Shown here: piece by piece, positions 33,720 to 46,100 of the stretch
Numbering within the stretch: the first letter of the stretch is position 1
Layout: every line of letters starts with the position of its first letter
NCBI GenBank assembly: GCA_030847615.1
Contig: JAUMIR010000001.1
Span: forward strand, 65,733,501-65,797,500
Reading direction: 5' to 3'
Source of the DNA: Gambelia wislizenii
Lineage: Eukaryota > Chordata > Lepidosauria > Squamata > Crotaphytidae
Length of the DNA: 64,000 nt
Translations under genes and position numbers: made by a program
Notes under the pieces: generated by a model
Told to the model about the DNA's origin: nothing
Database searches by the model: none
What the model saw: only the letters and a program-made list of their open reading frames with translations

Positions 33720-34660
33720 TCCCATCATCTTAACACCCTTCTAAATTTATACTTAAATTAGCTGTTTTACATACATATGACCATACCAAGCTTTATACAC
33801 AGGTATTGATATTTAATAGGACCTAGTGGTTTCTTGAACAAATCAGCTAGGTTCCCACTTGTTGGACAATAAATCAGGGTAATTAATCCTGCTTTTACTG
33901 CTTCACGGACATTCTGATACCCCAGAGCCACGTTTTGTTTGAGACTTAACCGCTTCAGCAGTTGCCATTTGTATACAGGCTTGTGAGTCTTCATAAACCT
34001 CAACAGGTTCCTGTATTGGCATTCCAAGATCAATGAACAATTGTTTGATCCAAATCAATTCAGAACAAAGATCAGATAAGACTGCAAATTCACTTTCTGC
34101 AGAAAATAAAGACAATTTTGTCTGTTTCTTTGCCTTCCAGAAAACTGGTGAATTTGCATATGAAAAAATCATTTCAGACGTAGATTTCCTATCTGAAACA
34201 CTTTGTGCAAAATTACTTATCCACATGGCAATGCAGTTCATGGATGTAATAAATAACCCATAGTCCATGGTACCTTTAAAATATCTTAACACTCTTTTTA
34301 AACCTAACCAAGCTTGTGTAGGTTGTGATAACATTCTGCTCAGAATGTTTACTGCATAGGATATGTCAGGGCATATCCAGTTTGATAAATAAAGTAAACT
34401 TCCAACAGCAAACTGGTACAACTCAGTGTTCTGAAACAATGTTTCCCCAGTGGTTTTTACAAAATCAGTTACCATGGTTGTTCGAGCACTTTTACAATCA
34501 TACATGTTGCAGTCACATAACAGTTTGACTATTTTTTGCTCTTGGCTAAGCAGAGAAGTTCCATTATCCAGCCTTTTTAAATTTACACCCAAATATTGCT
34601 GCACTTCTCCCAAATCGTTAATTTGAAACTTTTTGCCATGTGTGTGAGAACAACTAACTT
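33720..34660 (-). pseudogene. Ty1/copia retrotransposon remnant: RT end and RNase H
   Basis: Minus-strand frames read QINDLGEVQQYLGV, SLLSQEQKIVKLL, VGSLLYLSNWICPDISYAVN, LGLKRVLRYFKGTMDYGL, SDRKSTSEMIFSYANSPVFW and LSLFSAESEFAVLSDLCSEL, then, after a frameshift near 33.91 kb, VREAVKAGLITLIYCPTSGN and LADLFKK. This is the typical order of a copia Pol C-terminus. The expected acidic DADWA-type box before the SDRKSTS motif is degraded. Upstream pol domains and LTRs were not found nearby. Confidence 0.85.
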
Positions 34661-34689
34661 TTTACCAAGTGCTTTCCCCATATCTTTCC

Positions 34690-34868
34690 CCATAACCTTA
34701 ACAAGAGAGCCAGTGTGGTATAGTGGTTTGAGTGTTGGATTACAAATATGGAGATCAGGGTTTAAATCCCCACTCAGCCATGGAAACCCACTGGCTGACC
34801 TTAGGCAAGGCCTGCACTGTTTGCCTCAGAGGAAGGTGAAGGCAAACCCCCTCTGAATGAATCTTGCC
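34690..34868 (+). repeat. tRNA-derived SINE with box A and box B
   Basis: Box A 'tggtatagtgg' at 34716-34726 and box B 'gggtttaaatccc' at 34758-34770 form an RNA polymerase III promoter, followed by 'agccatggaaacccactggc' and the 'gaaggcaaaccccctctgaa' tail. It is inserted beside the copia remnant. Confidence 0.85.
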
Positions 34869-34974
34869 ATTAGCCAAACAGACACTAATCCTCCTTGCAT
34901 TTCTACACCCAGATACGAACCATTCAAATACACAAATTTACATATACTCCCCAACAGGGGTTCATAGCATATAA

Positions 34975-35130
34975 ACTCCACACACACTCCTACCCAACCA
35001 TTCTCTGAAGATACCAGCCACAGATGCAGGCAAAATATCAGAAGTGAACTCTTCCAGAACACGGCCTCACAGCCTGGAAGAAAAACAAGGAAAATCTATG
35101 GATGCCGCTGGCCGTGAAAGCTTATCTTTG
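34975..35130. repeat. Foldback-family copy, right arm
   Basis: Contains 'accagccacagatgcaggc', 'gaactcttccagaacac', 'cctcacagcctggaa' and 'gaaaatctatggatgcc', matching the right arm of the palindromic element at 52522-52765. Confidence 0.7.
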
Positions 35131-35582
35131 GCCAAAGATGGTTCTTACCTTCAAAGACCCACTCAGTCAGTGTCAGGTGCAAACAAAGAAGAACTTTATG
35201 AGCTGGAGGCTATGTCTTTATAGACTGGCTCCTAGGTCTGTTAGAGAGAAAGGTTCTCATAATCTCATCCAGTTTAAGTAACAAACTTCAGTTAACACAT
35301 CAGTAAGACAATTGACCATTCATATGCTAACAGCTAGGCTAATGTTACAGTAAAGGATACATTCCTTTGCTGTGAATTGCAACAACTGACAGTTTCTGAG
35401 ATGTTACAATTACACATACACAGAGTCAAGGTCTACCACAGTTTTAGCATACTTAAGGCAGTGATGGGCAACCTTTCGAGCTTGGTGTGTCAAACTTCGC
35501 CAAAAAACTGAGCCTAACTCAGGTGCTGTTTGAGGGAAAAACATTATTTCGTGATATTTATTGTTTAAATAACATAAATGTA

Positions 35583-36510
35583 TAGTTGCCCCTCCACATT
35601 CCAGCTTTCACTCTCACAGTTTTGATTATTTGCTCAGCAAGCACCCCATTTAAATCAGCTTCTCTCCCTCCCACTCAAGGGAGAGGAGCTGATTTAAACG
35701 TACTGCTTGTTGAGCAAGCCAAGCGCTCAACTCCCCACTCTACTGCGGCTTGGCTCTATTTGGGGGAAGGGGAGAGCCAAGCCCCAGGAAAGCGGGGAGT
35801 TGGCGGGAAAGGCGGTTTTTAGCCCCCCCACTCTTTCCAAAGCCACTATTGAGCTTTCTAAGCCTTGTTGTGGCTTTGGGAGGGTGGGGGTGGCTGAAAA
35901 GCCTCTATGCCGCACTCCCTCCACCCCCCCAACCTTCCTGAAGAGGCTATATGGGGCTCTCAGTCCCCAGAACCCCCTTGGGAAGCCCGGGGAGAGGCTG
36001 GGCACTCTCGCCCGCCCGCCTGCTGCCTTCTCTGGCCTTCCCGAGGCAGCTCCAGGCTTTCAAAGCCCCGGAGCCCCCTCGGGAAGGGCGGGCAGACTCT
36101 CGCCCGCCTGCCCACTGCCTTCCCCAGCCTCCTCGAGGTGGCTCCGGGGCTTCAAAGCCCTGGAGCCCCCTCGGGAAGGCTGGCGAGACTCCCGCCCACC
36201 TGCCACCTTCCCCAGCCTTTCTGAGGTGGCTCCGAAGCCTCGGAGCCCTCTTGAGAAGGCCGGGGAGACTCCCGCCTGCCTGCCTGCTGCATTCCCTGGC
36301 ATTTCCGAGGTGGCTCCGGGGCTTCGAAGCCTCAGATAACCCTCGGGAAGGCTGGGGAGAGGCCGGGCAGAGTCCCCCCTCCCTCCCACCCGCGCCTTCC
36401 CTAGCCTTTCTGAGGTGGCTCCGGGGTTTCGATGCCTCGGAGCACCCTCTGGAAGGACAGGGAGAGGCTGGGCAGAGTCTCTCCCTCCCTCCCGCTGTCC
36501 CTCCCCAGTC
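35583..36510. mobile_element. Tigger-like element remnant filled by a GC-rich hairpin-unit array
   Basis: The left end reads TAGTTGCCCCTCCACATTC, matching the termini of the elements at 44842 and 48912, but no right terminus is recognisable. From about 35960 there are five to six units of 80-105 bases, each with 'ggctccggggcttc' facing 'gaagcctcggagcc', so each unit can fold on itself. Long frames on both strands here are composition artefacts. Confidence 0.6.
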
Positions 36511-37020
36511 ACCCACCCTCTCAGCTTGACTTATATCACAGGGTTGCTGTGAGGATAAACTGGGAACATAGTCATGTCTGCTGCCTTCAGCTCATTTAAG
36601 GAAAGGGTGGGATATAAATAATAAATGACTTGGTGCAAAGCTAGGTTGCCCCTTTCATATTGTCTTTCTTCTGGTAAACAATGACCTTTTAATTCAGGGA
36701 TCTGTTTGGCAATTGATTGGTTTCTGAAGAGGGAGCTTCTAATGGGGTGGGTGCTGCCCATTTTTTTTTTAAATGTGCTTTTAGCTGTTTTACTCTTACT
36801 TTTGTATTGTTTTGTAATAATATAATGTTCTTAGTCCCTGTTGATGTATATCTCCTACAGCAAGGTGATACTGGCAGAGGCTTGTAACCTCTTCGTCAGA
36901 ATGAGCTTGCTGGGATTCCCTGAATTTGCCAGTTTTCCCTGCTCTAACCTGTTGCTCTTTTTGAGAGCTACAGTCTACCTCCCTTCTCAAAGCATGTGGA
37001 AAATGTGTGTGAGAGTGTGT

Positions 37021-37064
37021 ATGCATGTATGTATATATGTATGTGTGTGTGTGTGAGAGAGAGA
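37021..37064. repeat. (TG)n-rich microsatellite
   Basis: Mixed ATGT/TG repeat passing into (GA)n, immediately beyond the probable end of GLO1. Confidence 0.9.
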
Positions 37065-37428
37065 ACCATCATTCTGTAGCAGAGTACATACTTTGCATGC
37101 AGAAAGCCCCAGGTTTAATCCCCAACATCTCCAGTTACAGAAGGATCAAGTGGAGAAAGATCTTTATGTCTAAAAACCTAACAGCTGCTGCCAGTAAGAA
37201 CAGCCAATAATGGTCTAAATGGATAGTCATACCTGGATAGTGGCTCTGTGTGTGAGGTGGCCTAAATTGAGCTGGGCCTAGACTCAGAATGAAGAACATA
37301 GTGATTGCTGTAGTTGTTCCTTTTCCTCTGTGGTAAAGCACATCATATGAAATGCAGCATGGGAGGGTGCTAAAGCTGGCATTTGAGTGCAAAAGAATGT
37401 CACACAACACTTTAAACTTGAAAATAAG

Positions 37429-39078
37429 TTTATTTGATTCCACAATCCACTCAAAGGCTGGTTAAACCAATAAAGAAGATCTGAAGTGGTGCTAACAATG
37501 CACCAATTACTAAGACAGTTTAGTTAGGGCTATTTGGCCAAGTGTGTGTTGCATAGTCTAAATGTGCTTCTATAAGCAAACAGACATTAATACTGACGTG
37601 TGTGTCAGATTTGTAAACCTCAGGAGTACCTAGGTGCATCTAGAACTCTACTGTTACTTTAACATTAATGACAGATGGCAGATAATATGTCACAACAAGA
37701 AGTGATGCATTGATGTTTGAGATGTTTACAGTTTAGAATAAATTGCATTTAACCAAGTTAAGATATAACACTTTATACATAAACACACACTTTTAAAAAA
37801 GGCAACACATATCAACTAAGTCTCTGAAGGTCATATGCATGTGCACTAAGTAGCACTGCACAAAGTGAGGACATTGGTGGAAAGATGGGATATTAATCTA
37901 ACTGATAACTGAAGTCAGGAGATTAGGTTGGATTCAATGTTATCTGCCTGAAAAGCAGAGGTATAGTATTCCACTCCACTTTGAACAGGTTGCTACCATT
38001 TATACCAATTTAACGCATGGGGAATGTGCAAGACTTCTTTCATCCAGCTCACAAACATTTAATATTTACAAATCTAAAGCTTATCATCAGTTAAAGATCT
38101 AAAAAGCATTTTGTAGGCAGTTTCAATTAAACAAAATGCAGCATTTTTTCCTACCAAAAACTACAAAGATTTTATTTAAGTTTGGGATAGGATTACAGCT
38201 GCAAAATATTTTGAAATCCAGCCAGATGAGAGGAGGACATTACAATGAAGACATATGTGCAAGATAATCTACAGAATCAAAATTCCAGAGTGTATTGGCT
38301 TCTGACACCATGTGAAATTATTTCTTGTATTTTTGTGTATGAACCTATTCCTCCTCAATTGTGATTCAGACTAATCATGATTTGTCATTTCATTTTAATT
38401 TAAAGACTGATAAAAAAACTACAATTATGGCAGTTGTTTTATCTTAAGAGGCTGCTGTACCATAGAGTCTAGAATGCACATTTCAAAAATCATGTAGATG
38501 AAAGACAGAAAGAAGACAAGAAATTGTAAACCATGGTTTGTGTGAAGTACATTTGGAAGTTCAAACTATGGTATAAGATCTTAAGGTTACCACAATTTAT
38601 TTTATTTTTAATTAATTAATTAATTAATTAATATTCCACCTTTCTCCCAGTACAGGACCATAAGCCATGTATTTTTCTTCTTTATGAGAAAAAGCAGCAA
38701 TAAGCCCCAGGTTCAAATGCTTCTCGTCCTCCTTCCTTCTTGCATGATGAGAAAGAAATTAGAACCCTCCATTTCTAGCTTGTGGCAAGCCCCTGTTTAG
38801 TACAATCAGGCAAAATGGCTCATCACAAACTAAAGGGCAAAGGAGAAGAGGAGAGACTGCTCATTCCCAGTCCTTAGAATCCAGACTATTTGGAGACCAC
38901 TTGGCAGGGCTGGCACAAGACATTTTGCTGCCTGACTGGGGAAAGCAGATTGTGGGATTACATGGGCCTTTAAATAACTATATGAATTTTCTTCCCTTAA
39001 TCTAGTATTTTAAGTCTCAAAAGCAGGATGTTGATAACCAGTTTCTTGATGAAAGATCATGGTACAAGTAATTCAAAC
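37429..39078 (-). other. GLO1: Probable GLO1 3' UTR with poly(A) signal
   Basis: No other gene lies between the GLO1 stop and a good minus-strand AATAAA at 37434-37429, giving a 3' UTR of about 1.65 kb, similar to the long 3' UTR known for mammalian GLO1. Another AATAAA-like site (plus 'tttatt') lies near 38170. An (ATTA)n run sits at 38608-38632. The exact cleavage site is inferred. Confidence 0.5.
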
Positions 39079-39167
39079 CTAAACTAGGGTCACCATGTGA
39101 TTAGGATTCAAAATTTCAATCCAGTAGCCATCAGGATCCTGAATAAAAGCCAGTCCTTTCATTTTGC
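39079..39167 (-). CDS. GLO1: GLO1 coding exon 6 (stop)
   Basis: 89 bases completing a split Gly codon, then [19 protein letters not shown] and NPNHMVTLV, then TAG. It carries zinc ligand Glu172 (YWIE). The acceptor is 'ttttatag'. Confidence 0.96.
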
Positions 39168-40157
39168 CTATAAAACATGAATACATTATTAAGTTACTTT
39201 TATAGATTCCAACAACCTGCATTTCAACTCTAAAACAACAGAGCTTAATTTCTATGTGTTCTACTAATGATGATGAGCAATTTTAAATGTACATTTTTAG
39301 CTTCCATTGCTATTTCACTGTGAGGTTCAAGACAGTCCTGTTTCTAAGCAACCCAGATACTAACATGTATGGTTTCAAATTTATTTCCATTCAAATACAA
39401 TAAACTGGTGAGAAATGCATTGCCTCCATTGACCTAATAATCAAGAATCTCACACACAAACTGTTGAATTCAGGGAACCAGAGCATGCATCAATTATGTC
39501 TCTCTCCCCTCTGTTCTGCAGTCATCCCAATTCCTTTTGAAAATATTCAGTAAGTATGAAAAATATCAACTATAAATTCACACACCCCAAAACACATACT
39601 TTCTTTAATCTCCCTTGTGGGAGTGTAAATGGAGGAGGGAAACATAGCATTCATCTTCTGCTGCATAGATAAGCACATTGGCATCTCTACACACTGTCAT
39701 GTGCATGCATGATCATTCTTGATCAATATACTAACAATGTTAAAGGGAAATTTGGTGGTATGCTCTCACTTTACTGTATACAATTTTTGGCACACACTCA
39801 TTCCCATAGTGTTTCTCTTCCTCTTCCTTTTTTCTACCTTAACTTTCTTTTTTCTTACATTCCTTCCTTGTAGAGACTCAGCTGGAGATCCCATACCAAT
39901 TGCAGGGGTTAGTTAGCTATCTAGAATGACAGTCTAAAATTGGCCAGGAGATTTAGAATGCATCACGTACGTGCGCTGAAGACAGGTTTTTGCAACAGAG
40001 GCCTAAGCAGAGAGAAGCAACTTTAGAATTCATGTTCAAATTGCTTTCACTAGTGAATCTGTCAATTCTACTTTCAAGTTTCTTTGATTATTTGACAGGG
40101 CGAAAATCATGTCATTTCTATGACATTGCTTCTTGATTGCTCTAGTGTATTGTAGTG

Positions 40158-40190
<33 letters not shown>

Positions 40191-43100
40191 GTTATAGCCA
40201 CAGATTTTTGCTTTGTATTTGTATGTGATCATTTAATTTGTTTCCCTACTGCTCTAGTATGGATTCTAATATGTCAACAAACTATTTAATTCAATTTAGT
40301 TACAATCTTGAGTCTTCCATTGCCACAGGATACTTTACTGTTTTAATTTAATGTCTGGTCCTAGTCATTCATCACACTGTATGTGACGAGTGAGAAATTT
40401 AACACTGAAAATTTGAAGCCAGCCTAACACCCACTGGCCCACCCTGCAGTTTGAGAACAACTGGTTTACCGTGCAGGCTTACCATCATCTGGCTTTTTTA
40501 CAAATTTCACTCCCAGCTCTTCAAATCTTTTACAAGCAACATTTACATCAGGAACAGCAATTCCAATGTGACCTGAAGAGTAGTAACATAATTAGAGGCG
40601 ATTGGACATTTGGTTCCTACATGAACTAAGCCTTTCTACCCACAGAACATTGTTATAAATCAATTATTTTTGTAATACAGAAAGTGTATTCAATATTTTA
40701 CAGTATGAACTAACAAAACATTTATGCATGTGTTTGAAGTACCACTTTCTAAGAATAACTACAGGTTATTGCCTATGGTGGGCACAGCATTCCCCATTTG
40801 CATGGCACATTTAAGGCGGGGTGGTCAAAGTGCAACCCATGCCCATTGGCTGCATGTAGTCCTGCAACAACTTTCCCACCTCCTAACACACCATAAAAAA
40901 GCCACCCACTGGAGCCAGCTAGCTGAATAGGAAGCCTTATACTGCCACTGTACTGTATGGGCTACTCTGCTGTAGTAAGTTAAAGCTCTTTGTTTCCCAA
41001 GTGAATTTAAAATTATTCTATAACAAAATAAAATCATTCAACAATTAATATTATTTATTCTACAATAAAATAATTTAATTTTTAACATTTTAATAATATA
41101 ATGGTAATACTAAATGAACTGTAATTATGCAATAATAGTTAAGGCATTAAAATAAATTAGTGTTTTCAAATAACAACTGATTCTTAAGTCATTCTGGGGA
41201 TTTATTTCTTAATGCTGAATTTTTATCGTTAGAAAATTAATTATTAAAATAATATTGTATATGCTTATATTAAAATGAGCATGTACTGTATTTATCCATT
41301 TTTGCATACTTTAATTGCTATATTTCTAATTTTGTCAATTTTATCTATTACAGAATTCTACCAAGCTCCATGCATTTCCCCAAATGTCATTCCCCCCTTT
41401 GTCGATGCAGTCCTTTGTCAGCCAAACATCCAGAAAAATGAAACCATGAAAGTTGCTCACCCTGATCTAAGGGCTGCCTGCACTGCTTTGTTGTACAGGG
41501 GTCTGCTCACAAAAATGTTGCATGGTATTAATTAGAAACTGATCAAGAAGAAACAGCACAGCAGAAAGAAAAAGACTCTGGTTGCATACATGGATCTGGG
41601 GCACGCAATCTTCTAGATTACAGCCTTTACTCTCAGCTTCAAGAATGGAGGGGAAAGGGCATTCCTTGAGTCCTTTAAGAACAAGGCGGCATGCTGCCTT
41701 TGTACAAGCAATTTGCCCCACACTAATTAAGTCTTTAATCTACAGCATTCTTATGAGAAGCCTGTACTAAATTATACCAATATAGCTGGTGTCTGATACA
41801 ATATATAAGTAGGATATGATTGTGATTTGTCATATGCTATGCCTATACCTGCTCCATTTAATATAATTCATAATCTCATTCATACAAGTGGAAATAGAGC
41901 AAAATGCATTCCATGAGCTGGGTCTCGGTACCTCCCTTACCTTTTCTGTCTGTCTGTCTAACATGCTTAGTTCAACATAAATGGGAAGACAAGGCTTTTT
42001 TTTTAAGGCTGAAGAGTGACCCTTATCTCTGGGGTAGAAACAAGAAAAAAGTTTTTTAGAAGTCTGAAGATAAGAAAGCTAGCCATTTCTTGAAACCTCG
42101 CTTCCACATGAGATTGGTTTGTCTTTAAATGTCAGAGTCAGTGGGACTTAAAATTGAGAGAGAAAGAGGCAGACTTAGGGGCTACTGTGTAAGCCATTTC
42201 TATTCTGTGAAAACATACATTACTTTTTTTATAGGAAGTCTTAACTTTTGTAAATGGGCTTGAAGTGAAATAATGAATCTACATCTTTGACAAATTTAAA
42301 TAATTACTCTGAGTAAAGGTTGTCCATTCTGGCAGAGGAACTGACAATACAGATCATAATCTGGGATTTTCAAAAACAGTTCAAAATAAACCACCTTCAC
42401 CCAGACTAAATTATTTCTGTCTCTCCAAATTGCAGGAGTACAGTAATTTGGCTATCTGCATGATCTCCACTCAGAATTTGTCAGGATCTGACAGATTCAC
42501 AGACAATTCTAAGAAAAAAACCAGAGTGCATGCATTACATGACCAAAAGGAAAACATCAGTAAAGGCTTGTATATTTTCAATAAAAATAACTTCACATAT
42601 ATCAGGATAAATCCAAATAGGCAGATGTACACACTGTAAGAAAAACAAGCAATTCACAAATGGCAAAAATTCACAAGGTTTGTTGCAAATACATAACTCA
42701 ATTTTTGACAAAGAAGCATACAGTACAGACATTTATAGCTGGGTGTAAATCGCAGCAGATGCTGAAGCCACATATCAAAAGCTATAAACAAGGCCAATAT
42801 GTTACTTCTTTTATAGCCAGTAAAAGCCCTTTGCTACATAAAGTCTTCTCACTCTTATTACAAACTGAAGTTAGAATGTGAATTGAAAGTGTCCCATCTG
42901 TATGCTTCTTTGTCAAATACTGATTTATCTATTTACAACAAATCATGTGACTTTTTATCATTTATGAATTATTTTTATCTCCTTACAGTATGTACATATG
43001 TTTGAGTATTTGCATTTATGCTAAGTTGTTTTTTATTGATAAATACACAAGCAATGATATTTCCTCACTTTTTTTGACTTCTTGGTTATAATTTTTAAAT

Positions 43101-46100
43101 CAGATTTTTTTTTTTTGTTGTTAACTCTGCATCACATTCACAACATACCAAATCCTCGAGGGTCTGAATTGCCATTGTGGTAAGCCTGATTCTCATCATT
43201 TTCAGTGCCCCAGTTGCTGAAAGAAAGACAGGAAGGATTGGAGCAAGACAAATCACAAGAGTTTTAATATTTCTAAAATAATTTTTACTATCAGGAGTGG
43301 GAGAGCAGGACTCAAGGAAAATATTAATGGAAAGCACAAACATGGAATATTTAATTACTGTAATCAAAGATCAACCAACAAGATGTTTGTATTTTGAGGA
43401 TACAGTCCTACCAGAAGAACTATGGATACTTATATCTTTTTTACTTTGAGACCAATATTTGAGATCTATTTTATATTTGTAATCATGTTCTGCTAAGGGA
43501 AACATGCAGGATTAAAAGATCTGCCTCAAAGATGAACTACAATTTAGAAAAGTTAATGCTTTAAGAAGGTATAAACTTTGATGCTGTACTACAAAATATT
43601 TGTTTACAAGGACATCATTCTCTTTGATGAGTGTATTAGGAGGAATTCTTAGCAGAGATTCATAAAGATGAGTTTAAAGTCAGAGATACATTTGGTCATT
43701 GCATATTGAAAATCTGGCTTCCAGATTTTATCAATGCTATTTGGACAAAGAGGTCTGAAAAGCAGTCAGTTTAAGAAGTGAGGTTTGAGCTTCAATTCTT
43801 AGGAGCAGGCCTATCGTTGTAAGGCCTTTGATTTCTAGTGAGAAACATAAAAACAGATAAATTGGGATTGACACAGTTGTATAGTCAGCAAGTACGATTC
43901 TATTTACGAAGCCAAAGGAAATGTCTAACACAGATGTTTCTTGGGTAACCAGTGAAATCTTTAATTGAAGTGTTTTCATCTTATGGACTTCTGTGGCAGG
44001 AGCAGGCAACTTGTGGCTCTCCAGATGTTATTTAGCTGCAACCACCACAATCCCTCACCAATACTGGCTGGTCTGAGGAGAGTTGGAAGCCCAACAATAG
44101 CTAGAGAGTCAGCCCTGCTATTTGGCTTCACTACTGAAGAGTGACATCCTCTTGTTCCACATGTTCTGCTAGCGAGGTTTTCTTCTCTATAGCAGAATCT
44201 ACAGCAATGCAATGTTAGTAACATTTCAGAATTATTTTGTTAGCTGAAACTTTTTAAAGCCCCTCCTTTAGCCCCTCCTTTTAAGATACTCATGTTTATG
44301 AAAGTTACAGACAACTGGACAATACTGTTTAGCAGAGTTTTTTAAGCAGCATCAGCACTGGGAAGATATTGAAGGGGGGCTGGGAAAACACAGACTTTTG
44401 ATGTTTGGGTGGCAGCAATGTGTTTGCAGTAAACAACACAATAAAGCTTGGACTGGGAAAGAATGGGATTTTTCTTTAGTTGATCCTATTGTAGCTGTGT
44501 CTGCCTGCCTACAACAGGCAAGGTAAACAGCAGCTGTCTACACAATCCTTTACTAAGCATGTGTGAACAGCCAAGCAGAGAAAAAAAAAGGGAAAAGCAG
44601 ATAAGCCTGCTTCACCAGCAACTTGAAGAAGCATAGATCTGTAAGTCTGGCCACCAAAATGGAAATCATAAGAAAAATGTAGCCTTTAGTGTTATGTGAC
44701 TATTCAGAATTTTTGGTTATGGACATAATGTCTAGGAACACATCTCCTTTGTTAAGTGAGCTATACCTATAGTGACAAATTTGGAGTTCTCCAGTATACT
44801 TCATAAGACTAGACCCGAGGTTGAGAAACTGGTTGTCTGTACAGTTGCCCCTCCACATTCGCGGTTTCAATTATTCGTGGAAAGCCACCTGCCCCCCCCT
44901 GCTCTCTACCCCAGTCCCTTCTTAAGGCAGCGAGGGGCTTCTCATGAAGCCCATCACTGCCTTGGGAAGGGGGGGTGTAAAGTCTCCCTCCTGCCCACTC
45001 TCTACACCAGTCCCTTCTCAAGACAGCGAGGGGCTTCTCACAAAGCCCATTGCTGCCTTGTGAAGGGGGTGGTGGAAAGTCTCCCTTCCTCCCGTTCTCC
45101 ACCCCAGTCCCTTCTAAAGGCAGCGAGGGGCTTCTCATAAAGCCCGTCACTGCCTTGGGAAGGGGGGTGGAAAGTCTCTCGCCAGCAGGCTCATTTCTTC
45201 TTTGCGTTTTTTTGACATTCACGGGGGTTGTCTGCCCCTAACCCCCACGAATGTGAAGGGATGACTGTATATTTTTGACTACAACTCCTGGCATCCTTGG
45301 ACACTGACCATGCTGGCTGGGGTTGATGGGAAATGGAATCTCACAATATCTGGAAAGCACACATTCACCACCACTGGCCCAGATGGTACAAACATGGCAC
45401 AAATTCTGAGTTACAGTAATGTTAGGTCCAATTTACACCAATGTAACTCACAGTGGAGAAGAGAATTCTATATTGGCCACACAAGGACCAAATATACAGC
45501 CCACATTTTGTCTGCTGCAGTACCTTGCAATTCAGCCATTTCTTGGCTGGAGGAGGATGGTGGATCAGCAGGGAAGCATTCTTCAGTGCTCCTTGTCAAA
45601 ATGTCATTTTGGTGTACCGAGCTACATGAAAATAGCTGCATGCTTCTATGTTGCTCCTCCTGCTCTTCACTGGCCATAAAATGACCGTGTTTTGTGGAGG
45701 GGGCTACTCCCCCAAACATGGCCATTTCATGGCTGGTGGAGAGCAGGAGGAGCAGTAGAGAAGCAGGAGGAGTAGCAGAGAAGAGGTGGGTTTGGGGGAG
45801 GTTGGACAGGAGACATATTGTAGCTATGCATATGTGATATGTTTCCTGATCCATGATCTCCATTGATTTTTTAGGGGTTTTTTTTTTTTGCTTTGTTTTG
45901 TTTTTTAAAGACACAGGTTTGTTGTAACACTGGTTGTTGAAACACAGAACATATGGAGGATGTGATTAATCCTGGCTCTGCTCCTCAATCTGACCATCAT
46001 GTTTACTACACTAGGAGCTTTTAGGCATTTGAAGACTTTATGTTACATGACAGTAATATTTTTAGAGTTTTAGCATCAACCAAAGTTTTAGTCAACACAT

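Noticed and set aside
34690..34770. Possible tRNA gene
   Set aside because: Boxes A and B are present but the acceptor and anticodon arms do not fold and the sequence runs into a SINE body.
35707..36529. Long Pro/Ser/Gly-rich frames on both strands
   Set aside because: GC-rich tandem array; several frames open at once, as expected from composition.
45310..45914. Frames of 124 and 148 codons around a hairpin
   Set aside because: Mirror frames over a foldback sequence in a GLO1 intron; no protein family.
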